DNA from: JBHEKP01 sp041859375
GTDB lineage: Bacteria > Hydrogenedentota > Hydrogenedentia > Hydrogenedentales > CAITNO01
Reading direction: 5' to 3'
NCBI GenBank assembly: GCA_041859375.1
Contig: JBHEKP010000097.1
Location: forward strand, 1 to 13,658
DNA length: 13,658 nt
A program made the translations under genes and the position numbers. Numbering within the stretch: position 1 is the first letter of the stretch; each line of letters begins with the position of its first letter. The notes below the pieces were generated by a model. It was given only the letters and a program-made list of their open reading frames with translations. It did no database searches and had not been told where the DNA came from. This document shows, in pieces, positions 7,414-13,658 of the stretch.

Positions 7414-7557
7414 CTGTTCCTCCGGAGCCGCCGACGGTCAACCGGCCTTGGATCCAATGGTCCAAACATTGAATCTTGACAAAAATACCCTCAAGCGGCG
7501 AAAACGTTACAGGAAAAATCAGAACACTTGGGGCCGGTTGTTGTCGCACAGAAGAAG

Positions 7558-7587
7558 ATTGTAGGTTTTATACTGCAACCACGGCAA
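7558..7587 (-). promoter_or_regulatory. Candidate sigma-70 promoter of the sigma/anti-sigma operon
   Basis: On the minus strand TTGCCG (7587-7582) and TACAAT (7563-7558) are separated by 18 bases. Transcription would begin near 7551, leaving a leader of about 138 bases before ATG 7413. The -35 is weak; an autoregulated ECF-type promoter nearer the gene cannot be excluded. Confidence 0.35.
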
Positions 7588-7594
7588 ATAATTG

Positions 7595-7615
7595 CCCTTT
7601 GGCGCGTGCAAAGGG
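7595..7615 (-). terminator. Weak terminator candidate after the SprT-like gene
   Basis: Read on the minus strand, CCCTTTG and CAAAGGG form a perfect 7-bp stem with a 7-base loop, 13 bases after the stop codon, followed by CAATTATTT. The U tract is broken, so termination may be partial and some transcripts may read into the sigma operon. Confidence 0.4.
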
Positions 7616-7628
7616 GATGCCTGTGCTC

Positions 7629-8495
7629 TCAACGCTTGAGGCGCTTCTTGAAGAGATGCTGGAGGTTTTCGGGCGTTTTTTCCCATGTGGCCGCCCGTTC
7701 GTAGTCCGGATACTGCTTTTCAAGGGTTCTAAACCGTTTTGAATGAAAGAGATGCCGTCCTGAGGGGGATATCTCGGCGGGAACGGCGGCATGAAGCATT
7801 TCATGAAAAACGATGAATTTTATATAAAACTCAGGCACTTCGGGGCAGTCCAGCACCGGATGGATGATGATGGTGTTTTCCTTGACCTTGTAGTATCCGA
7901 AACGGATATGACGCCCCCTTTTGCGGGCGTTTGTGGGATATCTTCCCCAAGTTATCTCCGCAGTCACACTTCCACCGAACTCATTTTGGTTGATTTCGTC
8001 ATAAAGACACTGCAAATCGTAATGTTTGCCTTTGGGGGATGCGGGGGGGCGTTGTGGCGTTGATTTGGCCGTCTGGGGCGAGTTCTCTTCAAGTTTTTTA
8101 GCCAAGGCCCTGATGGCAGACGCATGGCTTTTGTCGCGTGGATTCTTGAGCCATGCCGCCGCGATGGGGATGAAATCCTGAGGTGACTGTAGAAATATCC
8201 GGCCCATTAAAACGATCTGTTCTCCGGGAGAATTGCCGGCCACCTGATTGATTAGCATTTTCTTGCCGGTTGACAGGCGGACGCCAACGTGTTTTCCGGT
8301 CAATTGTTCTAACCCGCAACGCACCATGTCCAGGACCGCCTGTGCGTCAATTAGGGGTGAAGCCTGGGAATCCGGGGAACTGTCGGAGGGGCGTTGTGTT
8401 TTGGACGAAACTTCAGGTTCGAAGTCACCGGATAGATCCCAAAATTCGAGTTGTGGGGATGGCGGGGACGGGGGAATGGGCCGTTTCTTAAACAC
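7629..8495 (-). CDS. SprT-like zinc metalloprotease-domain protein
   Basis: With the GTG start used here the product is 288 residues. A proline/serine-rich N-terminus (about 1-50) precedes a helical segment (50-140) and the SprT-like domain (about 158-270), with 'YDEINQNEFGGSVTAEITWG', then 'NTIIIHPVLD' and the zinc motif HEMLH (His231, Glu232, His235). His251 in 'FHSKRF' is the likely third ligand. SprT-like domains occur in proteases such as Spartan, which cleave DNA-protein crosslinks; the bacterial members are poorly understood, so the substrate here is unknown. The start is uncertain. TTG 8522 would overlap the upstream gene by 20 bases; GTG 8495 lies seven bases after its stop, but its AAGG is very close (two bases). 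An even later ATG at 8327-8325 would remove part of the first domain. It is the second gene of an operon with the DtxR-type regulator. Confidence 0.8.
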   Translation of the reverse strand: MFKKRPIPPSPPSPQLEFWDLSGDFEPEVSSKTQRPSDSSPDSQASPLIDAQAVLDMVRCGLEQLTGKHVGVRLSTGKKMLINQVAGNSPGEQIVLMGRIFLQSPQDFIPIAAAWLKNPRDKSHASAIRALAKKLEENSPQTAKSTPQRPPASPKGKHYDLQCLYDEINQNEFGGSVTAEITWGRYPTNARKRGRHIRFGYYKVKENTIIIHPVLDCPEVPEFYIKFIVFHEMLHAAVPAEISPSGRHLFHSKRFRTLEKQYPDYERAATWEKTPENLQHLFKKRLKR

Positions 8496-8502
8496 TGCCT
8501 TT

Positions 8503-9042
8503 TTACAACTGGTCCAAATCAACCAGGTCCGTGTCGTTATGGAATTCTTTCATGTGTTTGCGCACATGGGCGGCGTGCGCGCCCTCCCCCGCAAGGAGTT
8601 CCGTCAACCAGGCAAGGCGGCGGCTGGTCTCCAGCCCCATGAGGTGCTCCATTTTGCAGGCGTCACCCACGGACTTCTCATGGCTCACCCCAAGGACAAG
8701 CTCAAAAAACCGGGAAAGGATGGAAAAGTTCTGGGAAACCAGCTCTGTAATCCGCTTTCCCTCCTCCGTGAGCAGCAAAAACCGGTTGGGATCCTCGCTG
8801 ACCCATCCGCGTTTTTTCAACTGGGCGAGGGCCATGGAGGCGGCCCCTCGGGAAACTTCCAGCATTTCGGCCACGTCCGTGGTGCGCGCATAGCCAAGTT
8901 CGGCGCGCAGCGCGTCAATGGCCATCAGGTAGTGGGCGCGGGAATGGGACAGGTAATTATGGGAGAATTCGCGCCAATGGCTGGAATCATTGGATTCATC
9001 GTGTTCCGCGCCGTTGGCCTCGTTGCGTGTCACATCGCTCAC
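8503..9042 (-). CDS. DtxR/MntR-family metal-dependent transcriptional repressor
   Basis: The 179-residue protein has an N-terminal winged helix (about 36-98: 'HYLMAIDALRAELGYARTTD', then 'VAEMLEVSRGAASMALAQLK') and the DtxR dimerisation helices (100-150) with 'DACKMEHLM'. Cys129, Glu132 and His133 match primary-site residues Cys102, Glu105 and His106 of DtxR, and His37 stands where DtxR has Met10 and MntR Asp8. Ancillary-site residues of DtxR (His79, Glu83, His98) align with Asn105, Leu109 and Val125, so that site looks lost. No C-terminal SH3-like domain is present. The flanks are histidine-rich (His22, 28, 33, 37; His156, 159, 163, 168). It probably represses metal-homeostasis genes when metal-loaded; which metal is unclear. 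GTG 9042 has GAGG seven bases upstream. The SprT-like gene follows at once. Confidence 0.85.
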   Translation of the reverse strand: MSDVTRNEANGAEHDESNDSSHWREFSHNYLSHSRAHYLMAIDALRAELGYARTTDVAEMLEVSRGAASMALAQLKKRGWVSEDPNRFLLLTEEGKRITELVSQNFSILSRFFELVLGVSHEKSVGDACKMEHLMGLETSRRLAWLTELLAGEGAHAAHVRKHMKEFHNDTDLVDLDQL

Positions 9043-9109
9043 GGGTTCACCTCGCTTTTATTCCTGCCCGGTCCGGGGGGCGAAAATCACAAATGATTAA
9101 CGCCTGCAT

Positions 9110-9140
9110 ATTATACTAAATTGATTTATAGCCGATGCAA
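9110..9140 (-). promoter_or_regulatory. Candidate promoter of the dtxR-like/sprT-like operon
   Basis: On the minus strand a perfect TATAAT (9115-9110) is preceded by TTGCAT (9140-9135) at a long 19-base spacing. The spacer contains the inverted repeat TAAAT-TG-ATTTA (9117-9128), which could be an autoregulatory operator; this is inferred from placement, and it does not match the known DtxR or MntR boxes. Confidence 0.45.
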
Positions 9141-9232
9141 CTCCTGCGAAGAAGCTTAACAACCGCATGAAACCGGAAACCAAACGGGGGGAAGCGGGGT
9201 CAATATTTTGCTTTATTTCTTTTTGGGTCAAT

Positions 9233-9241
9233 TGGTATAGT
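9233..9241 (+). promoter_or_regulatory. Extended -10 promoter candidate of the secreted DUF3352-like gene
   Basis: TGGTATAGT combines an extended -10 (TGn) with TATAGT at 9236-9241. No good -35 lies 16-18 bases upstream. Transcription would begin near 9248, giving a leader of about 60 bases. Confidence 0.4.
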
Positions 9242-9309
9242 TACCGTCCCTGTCTTCCGGATGGGTGATCCGGACACAACAAGGCTGTCTATCAAAAGGA
9301 GCAGTGAAG

Positions 9310-10782
9310 ATGAACCGTAAATCGTTGTTTGGTGTGGTTTTGGTGGCGATGCTGGCCCTCACAGGCTCAGTGGCGGGTTGGGCCCAGTCCTCCCCCCTGT
9401 CTTTTGTGCCCGCCTCCGCGCAAATTACCGTGTATCTGCCCGCCGTTGAGTCCTTTGAGACCGAGGCGGCCCCCCTTCTCGCCCTGCCGGCGGTGAAGGA
9501 AAAGATGGACATTAACGCCCTGCTGGGCGAACTTCCCGGAAAACTCGGCGTGGCCGACGCCACCTCCCTTTCCGCAGTGTTCAAGGCGGCCGGCCTGGAT
9601 GCGACCAAGCCCCTCGCCGTTTATCTCCGCAAGAACGAGACCGGCGCGATGGAAGTTTCCGGCGCCCTTCCCGTGGCGGACGAGGCCGTCGCCACCGAAA
9701 AGATGAAGAACGTTTTCTCCGAAGCCCCCGCGGAAGTGGCGGTCGGCGAGGCCAAGGGCCTTTTCAGCGCGACCCAGAAGCTCGGCTATTTCATCCAGTC
9801 CGGCTATGTGCTGATGGGCAGCACCGAGCCTTTGCTTAATGAACTTTCCGCGCGCCTGAAAGAGCCCGCCACCACCAAGTACGCCGCCTCCAACGCGCCC
9901 AGCGAACTGGCGGTGATCACCTCTTTCTCCAACCTTCAGGCCGCCGGGATCATCCCCACCGGCCCCGCCACGCTGAACATGGAGCCGACCTACCAGTATT
10001 TCAAGAGCTTCATTGACGAGGTCGCGCTGGGCATTGGCGTCCAGGACGGCGAGGCCTATGTGCGTCTTGCCATGCACGACCCGGCCGGCGCGGTCGCCCC
10101 GCCCGCCTCGCAGCTCCAGTTGAACAACCTCATCGCGGGCTCCTCCCCCCTGACGCTGAACCTGCGCAACACGCCCGGCTTCATGGACAAGGTCCGCACC
10201 CTTTTTGCGGGCAACCCCGCCATGGCGAAAAACCTCACCTACGTCATGCTCGCCTCCTCCATGCTCGGCGACGAGCTGGCCGTGTCCGTTGACGGCGTGA
10301 ACAACAACATCCCCGGCGGCATTGTCGCCGCGAAACTCATGAAGCCCGAAAGCGTGAAGGGGCTCCTCGGCCTCGCCGGTGTGAAGGGCGACCCGAAATA
10401 CGTGCACAACGGCGGCTCCGTCTACGCCCTTGAAAACGTGAAAGAGGGCCTGAACGTCTACATCGCCACCGCGGGCGCGCTCCTGCTCGTCTCCACCAAT
10501 GAGGACCGTCTGAAAAAGGCCCTTGACGGCCTTGCCGCCGACGGCACCATCGCCGCGAAGTCCGAGCTGGACCCCGCCCTCCTTGCCAAGGGCGCGAACG
10601 GCTTCATCGTGCTTGACGGCGCGAAGATCGATCCGGCCCAGGTTCCCATGCTTCCGGCGGGCGTCAACCTGGCCGACAAGAAGGTGGTGGCCACCCTCGG
10701 CGTGAACGGTGAATGGCGCGAACTGCGCATAGCCGTTCCCGGCGGCCTGAAGTCCTTCAACGATGTGACCTCGCTGATGTAA
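9310..10782 (+). CDS. Secreted protein with two-fold internal repeat, DUF3352-like
   Basis: The 490-residue product begins with a clear signal peptide (MNRKSLFGVVLVAMLALTG, probable cut after Ala25 in GWAQ) and has no other membrane segment, so it should be periplasmic or released. Two halves look alike. Residues 101-184 ('PLAVYL...VSGALPVADEAVATEKM...GYVLMGSTEPLLNELSARL') and 321-405 ('ELAVSV...IVAAKLMKPESVKGLL...GALLLVSTNEDRLKKALDGL') share the same strand-helix order and spacing. That layout resembles DUF3352-type proteins, which have no assigned function. I did not recognise any catalytic motif. ATG 9310 has AGGAG (9297-9301) eight bases upstream; in-frame codons further left would sit before that site and spoil the signal peptide. 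The gene is monocistronic and ends at a strong shared terminator. Confidence 0.8.
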   Translation: MNRKSLFGVVLVAMLALTGSVAGWAQSSPLSFVPASAQITVYLPAVESFETEAAPLLALPAVKEKMDINALLGELPGKLGVADATSLSAVFKAAGLDATKPLAVYLRKNETGAMEVSGALPVADEAVATEKMKNVFSEAPAEVAVGEAKGLFSATQKLGYFIQSGYVLMGSTEPLLNELSARLKEPATTKYAASNAPSELAVITSFSNLQAAGIIPTGPATLNMEPTYQYFKSFIDEVALGIGVQDGEAYVRLAMHDPAGAVAPPASQLQLNNLIAGSSPLTLNLRNTPGFMDKVRTLFAGNPAMAKNLTYVMLASSMLGDELAVSVDGVNNNIPGGIVAAKLMKPESVKGLLGLAGVKGDPKYVHNGGSVYALENVKEGLNVYIATAGALLLVSTNEDRLKKALDGLAADGTIAAKSELDPALLAKGANGFIVLDGAKIDPAQVPMLPAGVNLADKKVVATLGVNGEWRELRIAVPGGLKSFNDVTSLM

Positions 10783-10799
10783 TTCCCCCGCAAATAAAA

Positions 10800-10844
10800 C
10801 GCGGGCGGAAACCCTAGCCGGGGTTTCCGCCCGCGCTGTTTTTT
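10800..10844. terminator. Bidirectional intrinsic terminator between the DUF3352-like and acyl-CoA ligase genes
   Basis: A perfect 15-bp stem (10800-10814 with 10821-10835; core GCGGGCGGAAACCC) has a six-base loop. On the plus strand it is followed by CTG and six T (10839-10844), the last of which form part of the TTA complementary to the ligase stop codon. On the minus strand it is followed by TTTTATTT. It lies 17 bases after the plus-strand stop and serves both convergent genes. Confidence 0.93.
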
Positions 10845-12378
10845 AAATGTGCGCGGCGCGGTCCTTGAGTTCGCGCTTGAGAATTTTGCCCGTGGGCCCC
10901 TTGGGAAGCTCCTCCATAATCTCCACCTCCCTGGGCCACTTGTACCGGGCCATCTTTTCCCGCAGAAACGCCAGCACCTCCTCCGGCGTTAATGTTTCGC
11001 CCTCGCGCGGGGCCACAAAGGCCTTCACCTCCTCGCCGCGGGCCGCGTCTGGAACGCCGACCACCGAGGCCTCCCTGACCTTGGGATGGCGGTAAAGCAC
11101 CTCCTCTATTTCGCGCGGGTAGATGTTCATGCCGCCCCGGATGATCAAGTCCTTCTTGCGGTCAATGATGTAAAAATAGCCGTCCTCGTCGCACTTGCCG
11201 ACATCCCCGGTGTGGAACCAGCCGTCAATGATCGCCGAGCGCGTCGCCTGGGGGTTGTTGTGGTACTGCTTCATCACGTTATGGCCCCGGATGACAATCT
11301 CCCCCGCCTCCCCCGGCTCCGCCATTCCGCCGTCGTCCCGCATGATGCGCATTTCCACCCCCCAGATGGGCTTGCCGATGGAGCCCACCCGCACCTCAGC
11401 CCCCTCGACGGTGAATGACGCCACCGGGCTTGTCTCCGAAAGGCCGTATCCCTCAAGGATGGTTATCCCGTACCTTTCCCGGAAGCGGTTGTGCACCTCC
11501 TCCGGCAGGGCGGCGCCGCCGGAAACGGCGATGCGGACGCTGCTGAAATCGTGGTCGCGCCAGTTTTCGTTGCTGAGGATGAAAAAGTACATTGTGGGAA
11601 CGAAGGCAAGAATGGTCACCTTGTCGCGGGCGATGACACGCATCGCCTTTTCCGTCTCAAAGCGCGGCAGCATGGTCATGGTGATGCCGGCGATGATGCT
11701 GGCGTTCATCAGGCAGGTTTGGCCGAAGGAATGAAAAAGCGGAAGTGTTGCCAGGGCCACGTCCCCCGGTCTCGCGTGCACAACCTCCTTGGAGGCGTAA
11801 TAGGCGTTGAAAAACATGTTGAAATGGGTCAGTTCGGCGCCCTTGGGCGCGCCGGTGGTGCCTGAGGTGTACAAAATCACCGCCGTGTCGTCGGGCATGG
11901 TCTGGACAATGTCGCGGGTTTCGCCTGCACCGGCGAGCGTATGCATGAAATTCTCGCCAACCTGGGGGCTTGACGTGTCATCTGGCGTCGAGACAACGAT
12001 GAAATGTTCGCAATCAGGCGCGGATTCAAACGCCTTGCGGGCCTGCTCCTCAAACATTTTAAAGGCAAAGAACGCCTTCGCCCCGGAATCTTTCAGGTAA
12101 TGAAGGATCTCGTCTTCCTGATAAAGCACATTGACCGGCACCACCGCAGCACCCGTCCTGAGAATTCCGTAATAGATGATGGGGAAATGCGGGGTGTTCG
12201 GAACCATCATGGCAACCCGGTCGCCCCTGATAATTCCCCTTTCGGCCAGCGCGGTGCCAACTTTGGCGGAAAAACCGGCAAGCTGCTGGTAATTGAACCT
12301 GATGTCGTCATAGATGACTGCGGTTTGTTGCGGATTTTCTTTGGCGGCGGCATCCAATACAGACGCAAGATTTAACAT
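10843..12378 (-). CDS. Long/medium-chain fatty-acyl-CoA ligase (AMP-forming, ANL superfamily)
   Basis: The 511-residue cytoplasmic enzyme should activate a carboxylic acid with ATP to an acyl-adenylate and transfer it to CoA, feeding beta-oxidation or lipid synthesis. Motifs in order: phosphate-binding 'YTSGTTGAPKG' (170-180), 'LPLFHSFGQ' (212-220), 'GYGLSETSP' (310-318), 'WFHTGD' with ribose-binding Asp392, the hinge 'DRKKDLIIRGGMNIYP' (406-421) and catalytic Lys498 in 'GPTGKILKREL'. The length fits short FadD-like ligases rather than acetyl-CoA synthetase (about 650). The chain length preferred cannot be read from sequence. ATG 12378 has GAGG five bases upstream. A run of inverted repeats lies in the 149 bases before the gene and may hold its operator. 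Gene context (citrate synthase some kilobases away) agrees with fatty-acid catabolism but does not prove it. Confidence 0.92.
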   Translation of the reverse strand: MLNLASVLDAAAKENPQQTAVIYDDIRFNYQQLAGFSAKVGTALAERGIIRGDRVAMMVPNTPHFPIIYYGILRTGAAVVPVNVLYQEDEILHYLKDSGAKAFFAFKMFEEQARKAFESAPDCEHFIVVSTPDDTSSPQVGENFMHTLAGAGETRDIVQTMPDDTAVILYTSGTTGAPKGAELTHFNMFFNAYYASKEVVHARPGDVALATLPLFHSFGQTCLMNASIIAGITMTMLPRFETEKAMRVIARDKVTILAFVPTMYFFILSNENWRDHDFSSVRIAVSGGAALPEEVHNRFRERYGITILEGYGLSETSPVASFTVEGAEVRVGSIGKPIWGVEMRIMRDDGGMAEPGEAGEIVIRGHNVMKQYHNNPQATRSAIIDGWFHTGDVGKCDEDGYFYIIDRKKDLIIRGGMNIYPREIEEVLYRHPKVREASVVGVPDAARGEEVKAFVAPREGETLTPEEVLAFLREKMARYKWPREVEIMEELPKGPTGKILKRELKDRAAHI

Positions 12379-12399
12379 GTTCGCCTCGCACTCATGGTT

Positions 12400-12418
12400 G
12401 TGCCCTGCCGGTGGGCGC
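12400..12418. repeat. Short inverted repeat close to the acyl-CoA ligase start
   Basis: GTGCCC (12400-12405) and GGGCGC (12413-12418) can pair as a 6-bp stem with one G-U pair and a 7-base loop, about 22 bases before the ligase start codon on the transcribed strand. Confidence 0.25.
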
Positions 12419-12434
12419 TTTTGTTTGTGTCAAA

Positions 12435-12463
12435 CCACAGCCTGTGGGTGCTTATTTAAGCAC
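12435..12463. promoter_or_regulatory. Two abutting perfect inverted repeats upstream of the acyl-CoA ligase gene, candidate operator
   Basis: CCACAG-C-CTGTGG (12435-12447) is directly followed by GTGCTTA-TT-TAAGCAC (12448-12463). Both are perfect. The second overlaps a -10-like TTAAAT on the minus strand. They lie 57-85 bases before ATG 12378, where a regulator of fatty-acid genes would bind. I cannot match either to a known FadR, PsrA or FabR box. Confidence 0.45.
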
Positions 12464-12466
12464 ACC

Positions 12467-12502
12467 GGAAAGAAAAACACATAATTTCACATTTTTCTTT
12501 CC
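12467..12502. repeat. 36-base AT-rich inverted repeat after the unknown secreted-protein gene
   Basis: GGAAAGAAAAA (12467-12477) and TTTTTCTTTCC (12492-12502) are a perfect 11-bp inverted repeat around 14 bases. It lies 26 bases beyond the stop codon at 12528 and may act as a 3'-end hairpin, but no U tract follows it on the minus strand, so it is not a standard intrinsic terminator. Confidence 0.4.
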
Positions 12503-12527
12503 TTGGCGATCAGAAATGAAAAGCAGG

Positions 12528-13376
12528 CTATTTTACTGGCTTTTTTGGGGCGAAGTTTTTCCTCGCTCCGGTCTCAGGCTTCTTTTCTCCTGTGGCGGGT
12601 GCGGTTGGAGGATTTTTTTGGGCCGGTTTTTTGGCCTCCTCCGGTTTGGGCGGTTCAGGGGTGGTTTCCCCCTTTTGCTCAGGCTCCTTAACCTGACCAT
12701 TTACCTTGACAACCACTTTTGTGTTTGATTTTTCATCCGACACGCCGTCTTTGCGCTCAAAGGCGCTGACTGCATCCGCGCCGCCCACGCCGAAACGGCG
12801 CAATATAAGTTCCCCCTCGGGGGAAACCATTTTGACAATGCCCGTGGGGCGCGCCTGGTCGCTAATCCACACTTCCGTCGTGATTCCATCGCGCTCTATA
12901 AGGATATGCTCCGCCTCAATGGGCCCCTGGGGCGTTTCCAGCGCCTCCATCCCCGCGCTGGTTCTTTTGCCGCCGTTTATGGACTGGCCCGTGTCGGTGG
13001 CGCCCGGATCCAGGGTGAGTTTTTCAGGCTCCCCCGGGCCGTCCTTCAGGTAAACCTCCTGAATGTTGGCGGGATCGCTGGCGGGACCGGTGATGAGCAT
13101 TTTATACACGATGGGAAAACCAACCTGGGGCACGACCTCCGTCTCAAGCCAGTATCCATTTTTCCCCTTCACCTTTTCCTCCCCCACAATGGCCTGGCGC
13201 ATGAAGAACTGTTTTCCCGTTTTCACATCCCTGACGTCATACCATGCAAACACACCGTTTTCTGGGTTGATCAGGCTGCCGGAAATGATGTCTCCCACCA
13301 CGCCGCCCTCCTGGGCGGTGGCGGAAAGCCCCGGAAAAAGAAGCAGGGCGGACACGGTTATCATTCTGAACCACAT
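12528..13376 (-). CDS. Secreted protein of unknown function with charged, proline-rich C-terminus
   Basis: The 282-residue product has a signal peptide (MWFRMITVSALLLFPGLSATA, here 21 residues in two parts: MWFRMITVSA and LLLFPGLSATA; probable cut before Gln22). A globular part follows (about 25-205) with 'GVFAWYDVRDVKTGKQFFMR', then 'KNGYWLETEV', 'KMLITGPASDPANIQEVYLK', 'EAEHILIERDGITTEVWISD' and 'GIVKMVSPEGELILRRFGVG'. This order suggests a beta-rich fold like LolA/LppX-type or related periplasmic proteins, but I do not recognise the family with certainty. The last 70 residues are rich in Pro, Lys, Glu and Thr and look disordered. ATG 13376 has AGGAG seven bases upstream. The gene stands alone; its upstream region carries an 18-base perfect palindrome. 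Confidence 0.7.
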   Translation of the reverse strand: MWFRMITVSALLLFPGLSATAQEGGVVGDIISGSLINPENGVFAWYDVRDVKTGKQFFMRQAIVGEEKVKGKNGYWLETEVVPQVGFPIVYKMLITGPASDPANIQEVYLKDGPGEPEKLTLDPGATDTGQSINGGKRTSAGMEALETPQGPIEAEHILIERDGITTEVWISDQARPTGIVKMVSPEGELILRRFGVGGADAVSAFERKDGVSDEKSNTKVVVKVNGQVKEPEQKGETTPEPPKPEEAKKPAQKNPPTAPATGEKKPETGARKNFAPKKPVK

Positions 13377-13394
13377 AACTGGGCTCCTGGTTGT

Positions 13395-13412
13395 TTCGCC
13401 AAAATTGGCGAA
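13395..13412. promoter_or_regulatory. Perfect 18-base palindrome upstream of the unknown secreted-protein gene
   Basis: TTCGCCAA-AA-TTGGCGAA has two perfect 8-bp arms and a two-base centre. It ends 19 bases before ATG 13376, next to the ribosome binding site, so it could be a repressor operator or an mRNA hairpin. No known box is recognised. Confidence 0.45.
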
Positions 13413-13477
13413 TTACTTTAACACAGGCCGGTTTTATGGAAAAAACGCGCCGCCATCTCATGTATCCCCAGTTTGGT

Positions 13478-13658
13478 TTAAGTGGGCAGAGAGACGAGTT
13501 GCCTTAGCGCCCTTGGGATGGAAGTTCGAGACAACCATCGGATGAGATTGTTTCCGATGGCAGCGAGTGCCAAGGTCCGGCGCTTGACCGTGTTCGCCTT
13601 GAGCGTTCTGGCCAGGTCTTTCACCTCCGCGATGGCGCCGAACGCGCACAGTAATATG
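13478..13658 (-). CDS. C-terminal end of an unidentified gene running in from the right edge
   Basis: One minus-strand frame stays open from the window edge for 59 codons to TAA at 13480-13478. Most codons in its first half end in G or C (for example GCG TTC GGC GCC ATC GCG), like the real genes here, which supports coding. The translation includes 'CAFGAIAEVKDLARTL' and 'TLALAAIGNNLIRWLSR', a basic, helical C-terminus of a kind seen in some transposases, but I cannot assign a family. Overlapping frames on both strands are also open, so the call is tentative. Confidence 0.4.
   Translation of the reverse strand, partial: ILLCAFGAIAEVKDLARTLKANTVKRRTLALAAIGNNLIRWLSRTSIPRALRQLVSLPT

Noticed and set aside
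7476..7481. Perfect TTGACA on the plus strand
   Set aside because: No -10-like sequence lies 16-18 bases downstream and no plus-strand gene follows.
8248..9096. A 282-codon plus-strand open frame spanning the regulator and protease genes
   Set aside because: It crosses two genes with recognisable DtxR and SprT motifs on the other strand and shows no domain of its own.
9367..10407. A 346-codon open frame on the minus strand opposite the secreted DUF3352-like gene
   Set aside because: It is the antisense shadow of a GC-rich gene; the product is Gly/His/Arg-rich without recognisable domains, while the plus-strand gene has a signal peptide and ribosome site.
1..13658. CRISPR array, tRNA, rRNA or prophage
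   Set aside because: No regularly spaced repeats, cloverleaf-like genes, ribosomal RNA segments or phage structural genes were seen on either strand.

Overview
The window is about 60% GC, gene-dense DNA from a Gram-negative-type bacterium. The best pointer to its identity is a pseudopilin-like protein with a GFTLIELLVVIAIISILAAILLPAL-type N-terminus (shown in part) and a C-terminal H-X9-DG motif. Such proteins are abundant in Planctomycetes, Lentisphaerae, Verrucomicrobia and Candidatus Hydrogenedentota. Secreted ceramidase-like proteins and sigma factors paired with large membrane anti-sigma-like proteins fit the same groups. I infer an environmental member of this broad group and cannot name a species.

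Layout, left to right. (1) Positions 1-2135, plus strand: the end of a large surface protein (two invasin-like domains, C-terminal sorting-type tail), overlapping by ATGA a pseudopilin-like H-X9-DG protein. (2) 2136-3380, minus: a secreted neutral-ceramidase-like hydrolase whose stop codon abuts the pseudopilin stop with no gap. (3) 3532-4994, plus: type II citrate synthase (gltA) with its own sigma-70 promoter, a hairpin-bearing leader and a strong terminator. (4) 7413-5019, minus: an ECF-type sigma factor and, one base later, a 600-residue single-pass membrane protein that is probably its anti-sigma factor, with an extracytoplasmic TPR-like region. (5) 9042-7629, minus: a DtxR/MntR-type metal-dependent repressor with altered metal ligands, followed by a SprT-like zinc metalloprotease. 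(6) 9310-10782, plus: a secreted protein with two-fold internal repeats (DUF3352-like). (7) 12378-10843, minus: a fatty-acyl-CoA ligase. A bidirectional hairpin terminator separates it from the convergent gene 6. (8) 13376-12528, minus: a secreted protein of unknown function. (9) 13658-13478, minus: the C-terminal end of a gene entering from the right edge.

Functionally this is a mixed chromosomal region: central carbon metabolism (citrate synthase, acyl-CoA ligase), envelope signalling (sigma/anti-sigma), metal-responsive regulation and several exported proteins. I see no CRISPR array, tRNA, rRNA, phage module or complete insertion sequence. I did not find a clear new multi-gene system. The most unusual elements are the TPR-bearing anti-sigma candidate, the DtxR-type repressor that lost its ancillary metal site yet has histidine-rich flanks and is linked to a SprT protease, and the cluster of inverted repeats upstream of the acyl-CoA ligase gene.
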